Both the position numbers and the translations under genes were made by a program. From contig NZ_FRBP01000007.1 of the NCBI RefSeq assembly GCF_900142645.1, positions 88,662 to 152,661 on the forward strand: 64,000 nt of DNA. Reading direction: 5' to 3'. This DNA is from Eubacterium callanderi (GTDB lineage: Bacteria > Bacillota > Clostridia > Eubacteriales > Eubacteriaceae). Below, piece after piece: positions 43,199 through 53,049 of this stretch (the first letter of the stretch is position 1; each line of letters opens with the position of its first letter). The notes beneath the pieces were generated by a model. It worked only from the letters and a program-made list of their open reading frames with translations, made no database searches and was not told the DNA's origin.

Positions 43199-44716
43199 AT
43201 GTACGAAGCTCAATATTTTATGGGAGTTGACACCGGAACACAGAGTGTGCGTGTCGTTGTTGCAGATATCAGCGGGAATATCGTCGCCAGTGACGAGCAG
43301 GTTTATGAAACCTATTATCCGCAGCCAGGCTGGGCGGAACAAAAGCCCGCGGACTGGTGGAGCTGTTTTAACAAAGCGGTTGAAAATGTTACAAAAAACT
43401 TATCAATGGGGATCCGCTACAGCATTAAGTCCATCAGTGTCTGCTCAACCTCATCCACGGTTTTAGCTGTCGACGAGCAGGGGAATCCGATGATGGATGC
43501 CATCATGTGGATGGATACCCGCGCGGTTAAGGAAATGGAAAAAATCAACGCCACTGCTGATCCGGTTCTGGAATACTGCGGCGGGGAAGATTCCGTTGAA
43601 TGGATGATCCCAAAAACACTCTGGATCAAAAACAACAAACCAGAAATTTACAAAGACAGCTACAAAATCATCGAGCAGCTGGACTGGATGAATTATCAGC
43701 TGTGCGGCACCTTTGCCACCTCCATCTGCCAGGCAGCCTGTAAATGGAACTATGTATCCTGCGAGGGCGGCTGGAACAGTGCGTTCTTCAAAAAGATCGG
43801 CCTGGACGATTACGAGGAAAAGCTCGTCACCGATGTCAGACGTCTCGGCGAAGAGCTTGGGAGAATTGATCCCGCTTTCGCAGAAAAATATGACTTGAAC
43901 CCAGATATGATGGTGGTGCAGGGGGGCATCGACGCCCACATCGGCATGCTTGGCCTTGGCGTTGCGAGACCGGGTAAAATGGCCATGATCATGGGCACCA
44001 GCTTTGTGCAGCTCGCATTTGCCAACGCCGATGAAAAGCTGAAGCTTGACGGCATCTGGGGCCCTTACAACGAACCCGTTGTGCCAAACGCGTGGCTTCT
44101 GGAAGGCGGCCAGATTTCTGCCGGCTCCATTGTCAAATGGTTCATGCGCGAATTTGACCTGAACAAAATGGAAAACCCCTATGCTTACATGAATGAACAG
44201 GTCGAAAAAATCGCACCCGGTTCTGACGGCTTAGTGGCTCTGGATTTCTTCCAGGGTAACCGCACACCGTACAAAGATCCCAACGCAAAGGGCGTCATCT
44301 ACGGCCTTACCTTAAGCCACACCAAAGCACACATTTACCGCGCTTTACTTGAATCCGTTGCCCTGGGCACAAAAAACATCATCGACAACTTTGAAAAACA
44401 GGGCTGCCCGGTCGATATGGTCGTTGGCTGCGGCGGCGTCACCAAGGACGCCACCTGGATGCAGATCATCGCAGACGCCACCGGCAAACCCATCATTGTT
44501 ACCGTTGACCCGAGTGCCGGCGCACTGGGCTGTACCATCGTCGCCGCTGTCGGCGCAAAGGCCTACCCAGACTTCGAGCAGGCCACCAAGGGAATGGTTA
44601 AGGAAGCCTACACGGTTACCCCGAACCCGGATGTATACGACGATTACCAGAAGGTATTTGATACCTATGTTGAATTATATGAAGAATTAAAAGGCACCAT
44701 GTCTAAAGAAAGATAG
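43199..44716 (+). CDS. FGGY-family carbohydrate kinase (polyol operon 2)
   Basis: A 505-residue kinase, only distantly similar to the one at 39363. Motifs: MGVDTGTQSVRVVVAD, IMWMDTRA, MVVQGGIDAHIGMLGLG, IMGTSFVQLAF, and MVVGCGGVTKDATWMQIIADATGKP. It resembles ribulokinase/xylulokinase-type FGGY proteins and probably phosphorylates the ketose produced by the preceding dehydrogenase before the DeoC step. 51 bp after the dehydrogenase and 13 bp before deoC. Confidence 0.85.
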   Translation: MYEAQYFMGVDTGTQSVRVVVADISGNIVASDEQVYETYYPQPGWAEQKPADWWSCFNKAVENVTKNLSMGIRYSIKSISVCSTSSTVLAVDEQGNPMMDAIMWMDTRAVKEMEKINATADPVLEYCGGEDSVEWMIPKTLWIKNNKPEIYKDSYKIIEQLDWMNYQLCGTFATSICQAACKWNYVSCEGGWNSAFFKKIGLDDYEEKLVTDVRRLGEELGRIDPAFAEKYDLNPDMMVVQGGIDAHIGMLGLGVARPGKMAMIMGTSFVQLAFANADEKLKLDGIWGPYNEPVVPNAWLLEGGQISAGSIVKWFMREFDLNKMENPYAYMNEQVEKIAPGSDGLVALDFFQGNRTPYKDPNAKGVIYGLTLSHTKAHIYRALLESVALGTKNIIDNFEKQGCPVDMVVGCGGVTKDATWMQIIADATGKPIIVTVDPSAGALGCTIVAAVGAKAYPDFEQATKGMVKEAYTVTPNPDVYDDYQKVFDTYVELYEELKGTMSKER

Positions 44717-44729
44717 AGGAACTGACAAA

Positions 44730-45395
<666 letters not shown>

Positions 45396-45401
45396 AAAAA
45401 C

Positions 45402-45438
45402 AAACCCAACCTGCAGATAATTCCTGCAGGTTGGGTTT
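45402..45438. terminator. Bidirectional terminator
   Basis: AACCCAACCTGCAG / CTGCAGGTTGGGTT stem with a 7-base loop, A-run left, T-run right, between deoC paralogue 2 and the giant surface protein gene. Confidence 0.9.
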
Positions 45439-45446
45439 TCTTTTAT

Positions 45447-48400
45447 TTAGAACATTTTATGGCTCCGCTTTTTGATAAAGGCTGCTGCCACATCCAGCAA
45501 AATCAACAGTCCAAAAATAACGGACCATGGATCAAACAGCCTGAAGCTCAGGCTCAGGGGCTGTGTGAGGAAGAAAAGCGTCAATAATGCGAGGGATACC
45601 AAGGTGGTAGTCCAGCGGATTACCTTATTCTTCTTTAAAGATGTCATCATCAGGAGCATTGCTCCCATAACGGCCAGCAAATTAAAGACGGATATCTCTC
45701 TGCTGCCCAGAACCGCCGCATTGCTGCTGCTTTTCCCGACAATATGGCTGAGCAGGCTTTCACCTTCGCCGCTGATCCAGCGCTCCACAGTGCTTCTCTG
45801 CGTTTTTCTTCCAGGCTTTCCACTTATTCCAGAAGCAGAGGCAGCACTCTGACCACCATCCCTTATGCCAGTATTTGGCGCAATACTGCTGGCTTTAGCC
45901 GTGCGCGGCAGGATTTTATCAGCTTCCTTCTGGATCTTATCCAGTACGCTGCCTTCTGCATTCGTGTCTGGTATCTCTAAATCTGGCGGATCAATTGAAG
46001 GTCCTGATGTATCAGGATTTTCTGGTTTACCAGGCTCCGCCGGGTTGTCAGGCTCAGGCGGCAGTGCCGTATCCTTTGCGAACTCGACCTGTACCGTCTG
46101 TGTCTGTGTAATGTTCGTGAGTGTGACACTGTTTTTATCCAGTAAATCTTTGCGCTCAGCATTGTTGACAAACACCCTGGCCGTATGCCAGCCCTCAGCC
46201 GGTTTCCAGCTGACGGAATAATCTCCATGCTCTGGAACGCTGCTGTTTCCTGCGCTGATGCTTCCATTACCGGCAATAATTCCTGTGATGACTGGCCATG
46301 CTTTTGATGGTGTTTCGTCTGTATCTTTTTTGAAAACAACCTCAACCTGATGGTCGGTGTCAATCTTTTCAAACCTGACACTGCCTTTATTTTCCGGATT
46401 TTCAATCGGAATATTGTCAACCTTCACGCTTTCCACATGCCATCCGCTGTCTGCTTCCCAGCACACCTCATAGGATGCACCCGTTTCGACTGTCTTTGTG
46501 CCGTTAACCTGTCCCTGTCCATTTTTAGAAACCGTTATGCGGTGCTGGACTCCCGGAGCTGGCGGTATGGGCTGGCAGACTACCTGTACACGATGGTTGG
46601 CGGTAATATTTTCAAAGGTAACACTTCCGGCAGACTTCAAGTCATCCCGAACAACATTATCAATAATCACGGTCGTGACATAGGCATTGCTGCCTGGTTT
46701 CCAGCTGATAGTAACTGTTTCATTTTCGTCTGCAATCCGGCTGCTGTCAATGGTGCTGCCAATACCGCCGACAATTTCGGTGGAGATGGTATAGGTTTTG
46801 GCCGGTTCATCAGGCGCTTCTGGTTCATCAGGAGAGCCAGCCTTTCCAAATTCAACAGCGATAAAATGATCCTGGGCGACATTTTCAAAGACAACATGGT
46901 CCGTGGTTAACAGGTCGTCCCTTTTGACACCGTCAATATGGATTGCCTTCACCGTATAATCATTGCTGTCCGGCGCCCATGTTACCGTAGTGGTATCTCC
47001 CTTTGCCACCACCGATGAAGCACTGATGCTGCCGCCGGTCGTACACTCTGTTGTGATCGTAAAGGCATCGGTGTCCGGTGCCGGATTGGTGTCTGGTTTT
47101 CCAAGAACAACCTCGATGCTGTGGTCGGTGTTCACCTGGCTGAAGGCATAGCTTCTCAAATCTTTTACCGCGCCACTGAGGGGCTGGCCGTCTACCTTTA
47201 CAGCTTTGACCTCATAGGCAGTATCGGACCAGCTCCAGCCAATGCTCACATCACTTCCTTCTTCAATATTTCCAGCCAGCGATGGTGTAATGGACGCGCC
47301 GGGAGCGCCGGAAATACTGGTGCTGACGCTGTATTTGGGTGCAGTCTCCGGAGCTGCCTTTTCCACTGGCCTGAGCTGGACAGTTACCTGATAGGGATCT
47401 GCAATATCGCTTAAAATCAAATGGTTATCCGCATAGCTTACAGGAATCGGGACACCGCTGGCAGTTACCGAAACGCCTGCCGTCGCATAGCCCTCGTCGG
47501 GAGTCCATGAGACCTCCATGCTGCCGCCCTTTTCAACAGAGCTTCCGGCAGTGATGGTACCAGTACCACCCTCCATTCCGGTCGCTACCGGGAATAATTC
47601 TGTGGCCGCGCTGCCATCCAGCCGTTCTGTTGTCACCTTTATACGATGATTATCCACAATTTTATTGTTGCTGTCTGATGGTACATCAATGACAACGGTA
47701 CTGTTGTCACCCGCAGGCTGTGGCTCACCCTCAGACATTGGCATTAAGGCTGCGGACTGCGGGGAAGACACTGTCTGCTCTTCACCGTCGTCAATTTGAT
47801 AGCTCTTGATATACCAGCCGTCCGAAGCCTTCGCGGCTACCGTATAGGCTTCATCATTATAAAAAACGGTTTTTGTCGGGTCGATGGATCCCTGGCCCTC
47901 TACCATTGTTGCGATTTTTAACAGGTTCGGCTTCAGGACAACCTCTACCTTTGTTTCAGCTTCTGCCTTAACCTCAATATGTCCTGTGGTCACCGCTTCC
48001 GCTGCCACCTCCTGCCGCTCTCCGTTGACCAGGATATGATCAACCAGATACCGCTTGTCTTCCGGGGCATTCCACTCTACTTTGTAGGATTCGTCCTTAT
48101 TGACGACGGCAGAGCTGCTGATCTCACCCGGACCTCCCACAAGCACTGTCTCTACAGGTACTTTATCCGCCGGCGGGTTTTCGCCGTTTTTCTCAAAAAC
48201 CGCTTTAACAGTGTGATCCTCCCGGATATCATTGAAAACCACCTTTTTTGCTGTCATAATATCCGGGCCTGCAGGCTGCCCATCAATGGTAATGGATTTT
48301 ACGGTATAACCCGAATCCTCAGACCATGTAATTTCTCTGGATTCACCTTCTTTTACCACACCGGTTTCTGTAATGACGCCGCCTTCATTCCGGACAGTGT

Positions 48401-51400
48401 TCACGGTATAATAGCCCGGCAGGGCAGAAGGACTGCTGTCTGGCAGCTTTTCTTCAAAATGAACTTCTACCCTGTGGTCTGCGTTCATATCACTGAAGGT
48501 AAAGCTTCCGCCATCCTGAAGAGGCCGCGCGGATCCATCCACAACAATCCCTGTGACCCGGTACAAATCACCCGCGTTCCATGTCACCGTATGGTTTTCA
48601 CCTGCTGCGATGGTCTGGGTTTCTGTGAGGGTGGTGGTGGCGTCGCCGCCAATTTTCACGGTCTGCACGGTATAATAAACCGCGTCGCCGGACGGGGCGT
48701 CCGCGTCCTTTTCAAAAATGACATAAACGGTACGGTTTCTGTCCGCCCTTGGCTGTGTATAGCTGCCGCTGTGTCCATCACCCAGCAGCTCGTCATGAAC
48801 GCCGTTGTCGATCATGACCTGGGCCACATGATAGCCCTCGTCAGCTTTCCAGCTCACAGTATAGCTGCTGCCCTCATCGACGGTTTTAGAAGAATCAATG
48901 GTTCCATGGCCCACCTTGGCGGTCAGAATGTCATAAACCTTTTTCCATTGCGCCTTAACGGTCATGGCGTCGCCTGAAACCTGCCCCTCATTCTTGATGG
49001 TTTCAGCCGTGATGCTTTCTGTGCCGGATTTCCAGCCGTCAAAACGCCATTGCTGGCCCTGGCTGTCCATCCAGTTCTGAGGCGTTTCTGGCAGTTTATC
49101 CCCGATGGCCTGCCCATAAACCATATTTACCCTGGCTGCCTCTGTGCCCTGAGGGCCGTAGTCAAAGGTGACCACATAGCCTGTGTTCTGCCAGACCGCG
49201 TAGAGGGTTGTGGGGCTGTCCGCTTTAAAATCCTTTCCAAGCTTGTCCTCAGAAATCAGCTCAGCAGCCGAAAAATCTTTGTCTGTCGCAGCAAAATCTG
49301 CGTGTGGCTTGGCCGACCAGCCCAGAAATTTATAGCCCGCCCTTGCGTTTGCCTGTGCGGTCATATCCGGCAGGGTAAAGGTGTTATCAGCCGCGACATT
49401 GGCCTTTTCGCCATATTGCTTCAGCTGGTCTGCTGTCTCTGGGGTTTCACCGCCCTGCTTCTGGCTGCTGTCCAGAAAGGTTATCTGAGCGTCTTTGAAT
49501 ACACTGTAGATTTCCAGCTGTGTGTTTTTCCCAGCTGCTGCGTTCTCCGCGTCCCTGGCAAAGGCCTCTTTTCCAAAGAGGTCTTTTGTGATTTTGCTGT
49601 CCTTGGTAAAGTAGATGTCCTTTTCCTCAGAGGGGGCTTGCTCCTCCTCTGTTTCTGCTGCCGGTGCCACAGCCTTTGACGGGTCCTTCACGCTCCAGCC
49701 TGTAAACAGGCGGGATTTTGGCTTGCCTTCATCATCGAATGCTGTGGTATCCACAAAATTTTCGGCTATCGGCACGCCGTTAAAAGAAGGAAAATCACCT
49801 TCCTGGACCGAGCCATTATAGACGATATCCTCAACGGTTTTGCCATCGCCGGGTTTTGCCGGCTCAGCAGCAGACGGATCAAAATCGAAATGGACATCGT
49901 AGGCGTTATTTTCCCAGACCGCGTATACCTTTGTATCCGCAGACACAGTGGATTTACCCGGAATAAAGGCATTGGCGGGCTCGGTATAGTCCGGGCTTTC
50001 GGGGTTGGCTGCAGTAAATGCCTGCAGCTCCTGTTTGAAATCGGCCAGACGGATATCGCCGTCTGTCATTTCCTCATCCCTGGTGCTGTCTGCCACCACC
50101 TGCCTGTTTTTTGACCAGCCCGCGAATGTGTATCCTATACGGGATGGGGCGTCAATGGTGGTCTCCACACCGTCATCGCCGGTTACTTTTTTATGCAGCG
50201 CTGTTGTTCTGTCACCAACCTTGAGTGCCCGTTCGCCATCGTTGTCGCCGTAGATGTCAAACACGGCTTTATCCGCAGCCGTATCTTGGTCAGCCTCCTC
50301 AAACCCCTCAGGATTTGCATATTCGGCCGCATCCGGGTCTCCTGCTTTTACATTGTTGTAGTAGGTGACCGTGAGCGGGTCTGTGACGGTGAGGGTTTTG
50401 CTGTCCTCGTAGGTGGTGACCGCGCCCGCGTCGCCCGCTACGGGGATTTCCCATTTATACTTGATGCGATAGGTTCCCCGGTCATCAGAGGCTACCGTTT
50501 CTGATGCATCCTCGCTGCCATTTGTAAAATCTTTTTCTCCGCGGAATTTAGCGTCCAGGTTATTTTGAGACAAATCTGGAATCAGCGTCTCAATTTCCTT
50601 ACTGGGGTCGTCCGGATCCTTTGTCACCTTATATATCGTCGTAGTTATTTTTCCACGGTCAGCGTTCGCGCTGTCGACAGCGATATTTGTATATCCCGTA
50701 TCCGTAATATCCGGATTATACCGGATGGCTGACAGACTGGAACCGCCTGGATTTTTCATAATATTATCCAGCTCCTCTGCGCTGGTCTTGACAAAGGCAA
50801 TGGTATTCCGATGGTTATATTTCTGGTCAACATCTGTGACAAGGCCGCCGTCATTTTTCTGCAGCCCCACATAGATGCGGGAATCCTTAGAGCCCGGCGC
50901 CAGAGGATGGTCACTCTCGCCAAGGGACATGGTAGTGGTAGGAATAATACGCATGGCCCGTTTACCGACAACGGTATTTTCACCTTCTGTCATGGCGACC
51001 TCCACATTCGCCCAGCCGACACCTGGATACATCCGGGTGATATGGTCATCCTGAACCACTGTTCCGTCTTCTTTAACAGTGCGTCCAATGGTCAGTACCG
51101 GCGGATTGACCATCTCCTTTTCCGGGTTTCCATCTGCGTCCAGTACTGGTTCGCCTTTGTCGTCCTTTTTTGTCTGTTCAATCTGGAGTGGGCTGGCGTC
51201 GCTGCCAGCTGTCCATTTAACATTGTATTTGCCGGTGTCAACCACCGTGTTATTGCTGAAGGTCGGCGGCTTTAAAATATTGCGAACCGTGTCGTAGCCC
51301 TTGATGGCCCCAGTGTTTTTATCCTTCTCAACGTTAAAGATTGCGCTGGATGCCGAGGCCGCTGAGTAAGCCCTGGCAGTCAGCCGTTCGTAATCGGAGG

Positions 51401-52871
51401 AAAAGGTTGTATCCGCCGGGTTTGCCAGCGTACTTAACTGCGGGTATAAGCCGCTTTCAATGGTATAGGCATCCATGGGCTGCCTCTGGAGCTCCTCAGT
51501 GGTGAGGCCTGTGATTCCATCCTGCTTATCGGTGGTACCGCCCTTGGCGTACTCACCCATGGCAGTGGTCTGTTTATCGTAATAGCAGTTTGAATAAGTG
51601 GCTGTACTTGCGCTTGAGCCCACAAAACCGCCGACAGACGCCGCCGCGGTTCCCGGCACTGTGGTTAAGCCGCCGACTTCACCTGCCGCGTAGCAATTTT
51701 TAAAACTCGGACTTGATGCGGCATACCCAACGAAACCACCCATGCTGGTTCCGCTGTTTAACATGCCCACCATTGTTGTAGAGTAACAATTATTAAACTC
51801 AGCTGCTACATTTGTGTGTCCTACAAAACCTCCGATGCTGCTTGTTCCTTCTACACTGCCCGCGGTCCAGCAATTATTGAAAACTGTTTTTTTTCCTTCT
51901 GGGTATCCTACAAAACCACCTGTATATGCTGTACCATAGACTACGTTATTCGTGAAGCAGTTATTCATCGTATATCCGCCGCTGCATGAGACAAATCCGC
52001 CAGAATGCCCGCCGCCTGTAGTGATAAGCGCACCGTCAATGGCGTAACAATTATTAAATTCACCTCCGGAAATTGGGCCTAATAGACCACCACTACACTG
52101 AGATGCAGTAACATATACTTTTTTTGCATAGCAATTGGTAACCCTTATGCCATTTGTTGTTTCAGCTGATTTTCCGATTAAACCAGCTGCGCCATAAAAA
52201 GCGGTTTTTGAAAGTGAGTTTTCTACTCCAATATTTTCCATTATCAATCCATTACCGGCGTATCCGATAATCGCAACTCCCTGTACTCCAGAACTGGAAG
52301 TTGTCCTTATCTTAGCACTGTCAAAATAGAAGTTTTTAATGTTCACATCACCGCTTGTTGACGCAATAAAACCCGTATGTCCACTGGCAGTCTCCACATT
52401 TAAATTGTAGATGGTCGGGTATTCCCTGCCGCCATAATAGCCGCAGTTTTCATCCCGCTGGCCTTCAATGCTGATGGCTCCTGTCAGCGTTACCGGTTCC
52501 CATTTTGGCGGCACAGCATCTTCACGCCCGCCCATGTCCATGTCTGCTGCAATGACAATTTTCGCAATGCTGTTTGTGCTGTACTGCGTCATTGCCCAGC
52601 GCAGCGCCTCCGGTGTTGTTACCGTACATACATTTCCAGTAATATCCGCACCTGCCGGCTTTGTTGTGACACTATTTATACCATCCCACACGGGTATCCC
52701 GTCTTCTGCAGAAAAGGTTTTAAACTTAATTTCTGCCTCATAGGCATCCCTTATATCTTCATTTTTCGCTTCCGCCGTTTCCGGCATCGCCACAGCCATC
52801 AAGCCCAGGAGCAGGACGATAATCATCATCATACATCCCAGACACCTTATTCCTTTTTTCGCGCCACTCAT
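45447..52871 (-). CDS. Giant repeat-rich surface protein with GLUG and InlB-type repeats
   Basis: A 2474-residue exported protein. Signal peptide about 1-35 (ending AEA). Residues about 200-430 hold GLUG-type repeats (SGGLLG, SGGFV, TGGFVGY, IGGFVGH, MGGFVGY). Four Flg_new/InlB B-type repeats lie at about 900-1290 (GYTFAGWS, RLFTGWS, GYKFLGWS, RFDGWK). About 1310-2265 carries eleven diverged repeats of roughly 87 residues (pattern G-G-x-I-x-x-S-x-x-V ... W-x-x-D-x-G-Y-x-V-x-x-V-x-V-D-G ... D-H-x-V-x-V-x-F), like Flg_new_2. A Pro/Glu linker and three C-terminal helices (about 2395-2470) anchor it. There is no LPXTG. Probably an adhesin, and perhaps controlled by the divergent membrane-linked sigma factor. 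Confidence 0.85.
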   Translation of the reverse strand: MSGAKKGIRCLGCMMMIIVLLLGLMAVAMPETAEAKNEDIRDAYEAEIKFKTFSAEDGIPVWDGINSVTTKPAGADITGNVCTVTTPEALRWAMTQYSTNSIAKIVIAADMDMGGREDAVPPKWEPVTLTGAISIEGQRDENCGYYGGREYPTIYNLNVETASGHTGFIASTSGDVNIKNFYFDSAKIRTTSSSGVQGVAIIGYAGNGLIMENIGVENSLSKTAFYGAAGLIGKSAETTNGIRVTNCYAKKVYVTASQCSGGLLGPISGGEFNNCYAIDGALITTGGGHSGGFVSCSGGYTMNNCFTNNVVYGTAYTGGFVGYPEGKKTVFNNCWTAGSVEGTSSIGGFVGHTNVAAEFNNCYSTTMVGMLNSGTSMGGFVGYAASSPSFKNCYAAGEVGGLTTVPGTAAASVGGFVGSSASTATYSNCYYDKQTTAMGEYAKGGTTDKQDGITGLTTEELQRQPMDAYTIESGLYPQLSTLANPADTTFSSDYERLTARAYSAASASSAIFNVEKDKNTGAIKGYDTVRNILKPPTFSNNTVVDTGKYNVKWTAGSDASPLQIEQTKKDDKGEPVLDADGNPEKEMVNPPVLTIGRTVKEDGTVVQDDHITRMYPGVGWANVEVAMTEGENTVVGKRAMRIIPTTTMSLGESDHPLAPGSKDSRIYVGLQKNDGGLVTDVDQKYNHRNTIAFVKTSAEELDNIMKNPGGSSLSAIRYNPDITDTGYTNIAVDSANADRGKITTTIYKVTKDPDDPSKEIETLIPDLSQNNLDAKFRGEKDFTNGSEDASETVASDDRGTYRIKYKWEIPVAGDAGAVTTYEDSKTLTVTDPLTVTYYNNVKAGDPDAAEYANPEGFEEADQDTAADKAVFDIYGDNDGERALKVGDRTTALHKKVTGDDGVETTIDAPSRIGYTFAGWSKNRQVVADSTRDEEMTDGDIRLADFKQELQAFTAANPESPDYTEPANAFIPGKSTVSADTKVYAVWENNAYDVHFDFDPSAAEPAKPGDGKTVEDIVYNGSVQEGDFPSFNGVPIAENFVDTTAFDDEGKPKSRLFTGWSVKDPSKAVAPAAETEEEQAPSEEKDIYFTKDSKITKDLFGKEAFARDAENAAAGKNTQLEIYSVFKDAQITFLDSSQKQGGETPETADQLKQYGEKANVAADNTFTLPDMTAQANARAGYKFLGWSAKPHADFAATDKDFSAAELISEDKLGKDFKADSPTTLYAVWQNTGYVVTFDYGPQGTEAARVNMVYGQAIGDKLPETPQNWMDSQGQQWRFDGWKSGTESITAETIKNEGQVSGDAMTVKAQWKKVYDILTAKVGHGTIDSSKTVDEGSSYTVSWKADEGYHVAQVMIDNGVHDELLGDGHSGSYTQPRADRNRTVYVIFEKDADAPSGDAVYYTVQTVKIGGDATTTLTETQTIAAGENHTVTWNAGDLYRVTGIVVDGSARPLQDGGSFTFSDMNADHRVEVHFEEKLPDSSPSALPGYYTVNTVRNEGGVITETGVVKEGESREITWSEDSGYTVKSITIDGQPAGPDIMTAKKVVFNDIREDHTVKAVFEKNGENPPADKVPVETVLVGGPGEISSSAVVNKDESYKVEWNAPEDKRYLVDHILVNGERQEVAAEAVTTGHIEVKAEAETKVEVVLKPNLLKIATMVEGQGSIDPTKTVFYNDEAYTVAAKASDGWYIKSYQIDDGEEQTVSSPQSAALMPMSEGEPQPAGDNSTVVIDVPSDSNNKIVDNHRIKVTTERLDGSAATELFPVATGMEGGTGTITAGSSVEKGGSMEVSWTPDEGYATAGVSVTASGVPIPVSYADNHLILSDIADPYQVTVQLRPVEKAAPETAPKYSVSTSISGAPGASITPSLAGNIEEGSDVSIGWSWSDTAYEVKAVKVDGQPLSGAVKDLRSYAFSQVNTDHSIEVVLGKPDTNPAPDTDAFTITTECTTGGSISASSVVAKGDTTTVTWAPDSNDYTVKAIHIDGVKRDDLLTTDHVVFENVAQDHFIAVEFGKAGSPDEPEAPDEPAKTYTISTEIVGGIGSTIDSSRIADENETVTISWKPGSNAYVTTVIIDNVVRDDLKSAGSVTFENITANHRVQVVCQPIPPAPGVQHRITVSKNGQGQVNGTKTVETGASYEVCWEADSGWHVESVKVDNIPIENPENKGSVRFEKIDTDHQVEVVFKKDTDETPSKAWPVITGIIAGNGSISAGNSSVPEHGDYSVSWKPAEGWHTARVFVNNAERKDLLDKNSVTLTNITQTQTVQVEFAKDTALPPEPDNPAEPGKPENPDTSGPSIDPPDLEIPDTNAEGSVLDKIQKEADKILPRTAKASSIAPNTGIRDGGQSAASASGISGKPGRKTQRSTVERWISGEGESLLSHIVGKSSSNAAVLGSREISVFNLLAVMGAMLLMMTSLKKNKVIRWTTTLVSLALLTLFFLTQPLSLSFRLFDPWSVIFGLLILLDVAAAFIKKRSHKMF

Positions 52872-53049
52872 TTTACTCTCCTCACTTCTTACCTTTTTTA
52901 TTGTTCAGGGGAAGCTTCATATTCCTTATTTATATCTGTTTTGTTCTTTTCTGTCATTTTAAACTTTTTTTTACCGGATTCCAAGAATCCCTGATAAAGC
53001 GTTCCCTGATTTTTTAGACCATCTTTTTTGGAAAAAGGGTTCATTTTTT

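Noticed and set aside
45447-45960. LPXTG-type sorting signal in the giant surface protein (ILPRTAKASS and APNTG)
   Set aside because: Neither is followed by the single helix plus basic tail of a sorting signal; three helices follow more than 100 residues later.
47979-48977. Long open frames antisense to the giant surface protein (for example 47979-48977 and 49050-49679)
   Set aside because: They lie within a well-supported coding region, have unnatural composition and no ribosome sites; they are shadows.
52999-53006. GGAACG on the minus strand as an ECF-type -35 for the giant surface gene
   Set aside because: No matching CGT-type -10 at 16-17 bp spacing; kept only as a reason to map the start site.
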